From the NCBI GenBank assembly GCA_017999075.1, contig JAGOBX010000209.1, forward strand, positions 1-6,434: DNA of 6,434 nt, given 5' to 3'. Numbering within the stretch: the first letter of the stretch is position 1; each line of letters starts with the position of its first letter. Position numbers and translations under genes: made by a program. The stretch comes from Candidatus Babelota bacterium. Lineage in GTDB: Bacteria > JAGOBX01. The notes below the pieces were generated by a model, which was given only the letters and a program-made list of their open reading frames with translations, made no database searches and had not been told where the DNA came from. Below, in pieces: positions 5,547-6,434 of this stretch.

Positions 5547-6434
5547 ATGAAAAAATATTGGTTTAAAATTTATTCGATATTTATTCTATTTATTTTAAAT
5601 TTTTATACGGCAAATGCTGAAATCACATTTTCGGATTTACAGAAAATTTATCCTAAAAATTTAAAAAATATATCTGTTCCGGCATCGAACTTTATTTCTG
5701 AGTATTCCGCAAAATATAATAAAACAGTAGAAATTGATACTGTATATTATTATGCTGATAATTTTAAAATTTACGGACTACTTTACAAACCATTAAAAAA
5801 GAAAGCAAACGCAGGAATAGTTATCGCTCACGGTTATTATCCCGCAGAAACATATTTCCAGGGACAAGGCACATTTTCCACAGGCGTAAAACTGGCGGAA
5901 GAAGGATTTATAGTTATCATACCTGATTACAGGGGGTATTATAAATCAGAGGGAGGAAACTCTTATCCCTACCCTGGAGAAAGTATAGATATAATAGCAG
6001 CGGCAAAAACTCTTGAACAAAAATATAAGCTGAAAAATATATATCTAATCGGTTACAGTTGGGGTGGAGGTATAGCAGCGACTGCCGCGGAAATATCTGC
6101 AGTATTTGACAAACTCGTTTTGTACTATCCGCAACTTGGAGGAGTTGAAATAAACCCCCGGGAATTTTCAATGTTAAAAAATCACCCTCAACTTAAATTC
6201 ACTGGCAGGCAGATTATAGAATTTTTCGAAAACAAATCACCGTTATATAATTCAAATCTTATAAATATTCCGACATTAGTTTTTCACGGAAAAAACGATA
6301 CAACGGTAAAACCAGAACAATCGGAAAAACTCGCAGAACTAATGAAAAAATCAGGAAAAAATATTGAATTAATAATTTATAACGATTACAGGCATGCATT
6401 TGCAGACGGTCCTGATAATAAAAGCTGGAAAAAA
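5547..6434 (+). CDS. Secreted alpha/beta hydrolase (S9/dienelactone-hydrolase-like), 3'-truncated
   Basis: The frame is open for 296 codons from ATG 5547 to the window edge with no stop. The N-terminus is a clear Sec signal peptide: MKK, then a hydrophobic stretch (about 8-20), then TANA before Glu25. Cleavage after residue 24 would release it to the periplasm or outside. There is no lipobox Cys. The mature part follows the alpha/beta-hydrolase order: strand IVIAHGYYP (91-99) with the oxyanion-type HG, strand FIVIIPDYRGYYKSEG (121-136), nucleophile elbow GYSWGG with Ser171, acid Asp251 in FHGKNDTTVKPEQ, and His283 in YRHAF. The whole triad lies inside the window, so only a short C-terminal piece is probably missing. 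This spacing fits prolyl-oligopeptidase-type and dienelactone-hydrolase-type enzymes, so the substrate could be an ester or a peptide and cannot be told. The start is 22 bp after the helicase stop with no visible terminator between, so co-transcription is likely. A functional link with the helicase is not evident. Confidence 0.88.
   Translation, partial: MKKYWFKIYSIFILFILNFYTANAEITFSDLQKIYPKNLKNISVPASNFISEYSAKYNKTVEIDTVYYYADNFKIYGLLYKPLKKKANAGIVIAHGYYPAETYFQGQGTFSTGVKLAEEGFIVIIPDYRGYYKSEGGNSYPYPGESIDIIAAAKTLEQKYKLKNIYLIGYSWGGGIAATAAEISAVFDKLVLYYPQLGGVEINPREFSMLKNHPQLKFTGRQIIEFFENKSPLYNSNLINIPTLVFHGKNDTTVKPEQSEKLAELMKKSGKNIELIIYNDYRHAFADGPDNKSWKK

Noticed and set aside
5917-6171. 84-codon open frame on the minus strand
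   Set aside because: It is antisense to the hydrolase region that encodes the catalytic serine motif, and it is best explained as a shadow frame.

Overview
This is an AT-rich bacterial window with four protein-coding genes, all on the + strand. The first is cut by the left edge and the last by the right edge. I see no rRNA, tRNA, CRISPR array, insertion sequence or phage gene. The coding style (AAA far above AAG, TAA/TAA/TAG stops, many runs of 8-9 A, TGG for Trp and no in-frame TGA) fits a low-GC bacterium using the standard code. An exported serine hydrolase with an ordinary Sec signal peptide gives no phylum-level signal. I would call it an uncultured low-GC bacterium and cannot place it more precisely from this sequence.

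Left part (1-2234): the 3' portion of a gene for a very long, almost purely coiled-coil protein. It has a single proline and no Cys or Trp in about 744 visible residues. Its left end is a degenerate array of 25-residue (75 bp) repeats, and the reading frame is open to the first base, so the true start and probably more repeats lie upstream. A GTG at 63 is in frame but sits inside the repeat array and is not a credible start.

Middle (2235-2463): a 229 bp AT-rich intergenic stretch. It probably carries the 3' end signals of the coiled-coil gene and the promoter and leader of the next transcription unit, though no promoter or terminator can be called firmly.

Right part (2464-6434): a compact, probably co-transcribed set of three genes. 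(i) A 256-residue protein has N-terminal HEAT-like helical repeats, a basic linker and a C-terminal domain that looks like a degenerate STAS fold. (ii) A complete superfamily 1A DNA helicase of the UvrD/Rep/PcrA family overlaps the previous gene by 8 bp and ends in a PcrA-type Tudor/KOW-like domain. (iii) A secreted alpha/beta hydrolase with a full catalytic triad begins 22 bp after the helicase and runs off the right edge.

The helicase is the only gene with a near-certain function (DNA unwinding in repair and replication restart). The most interesting points are the translationally coupled HEAT-STAS-like partner of the helicase and the repeat-built coiled-coil protein. Nothing here amounts to a proven new system.
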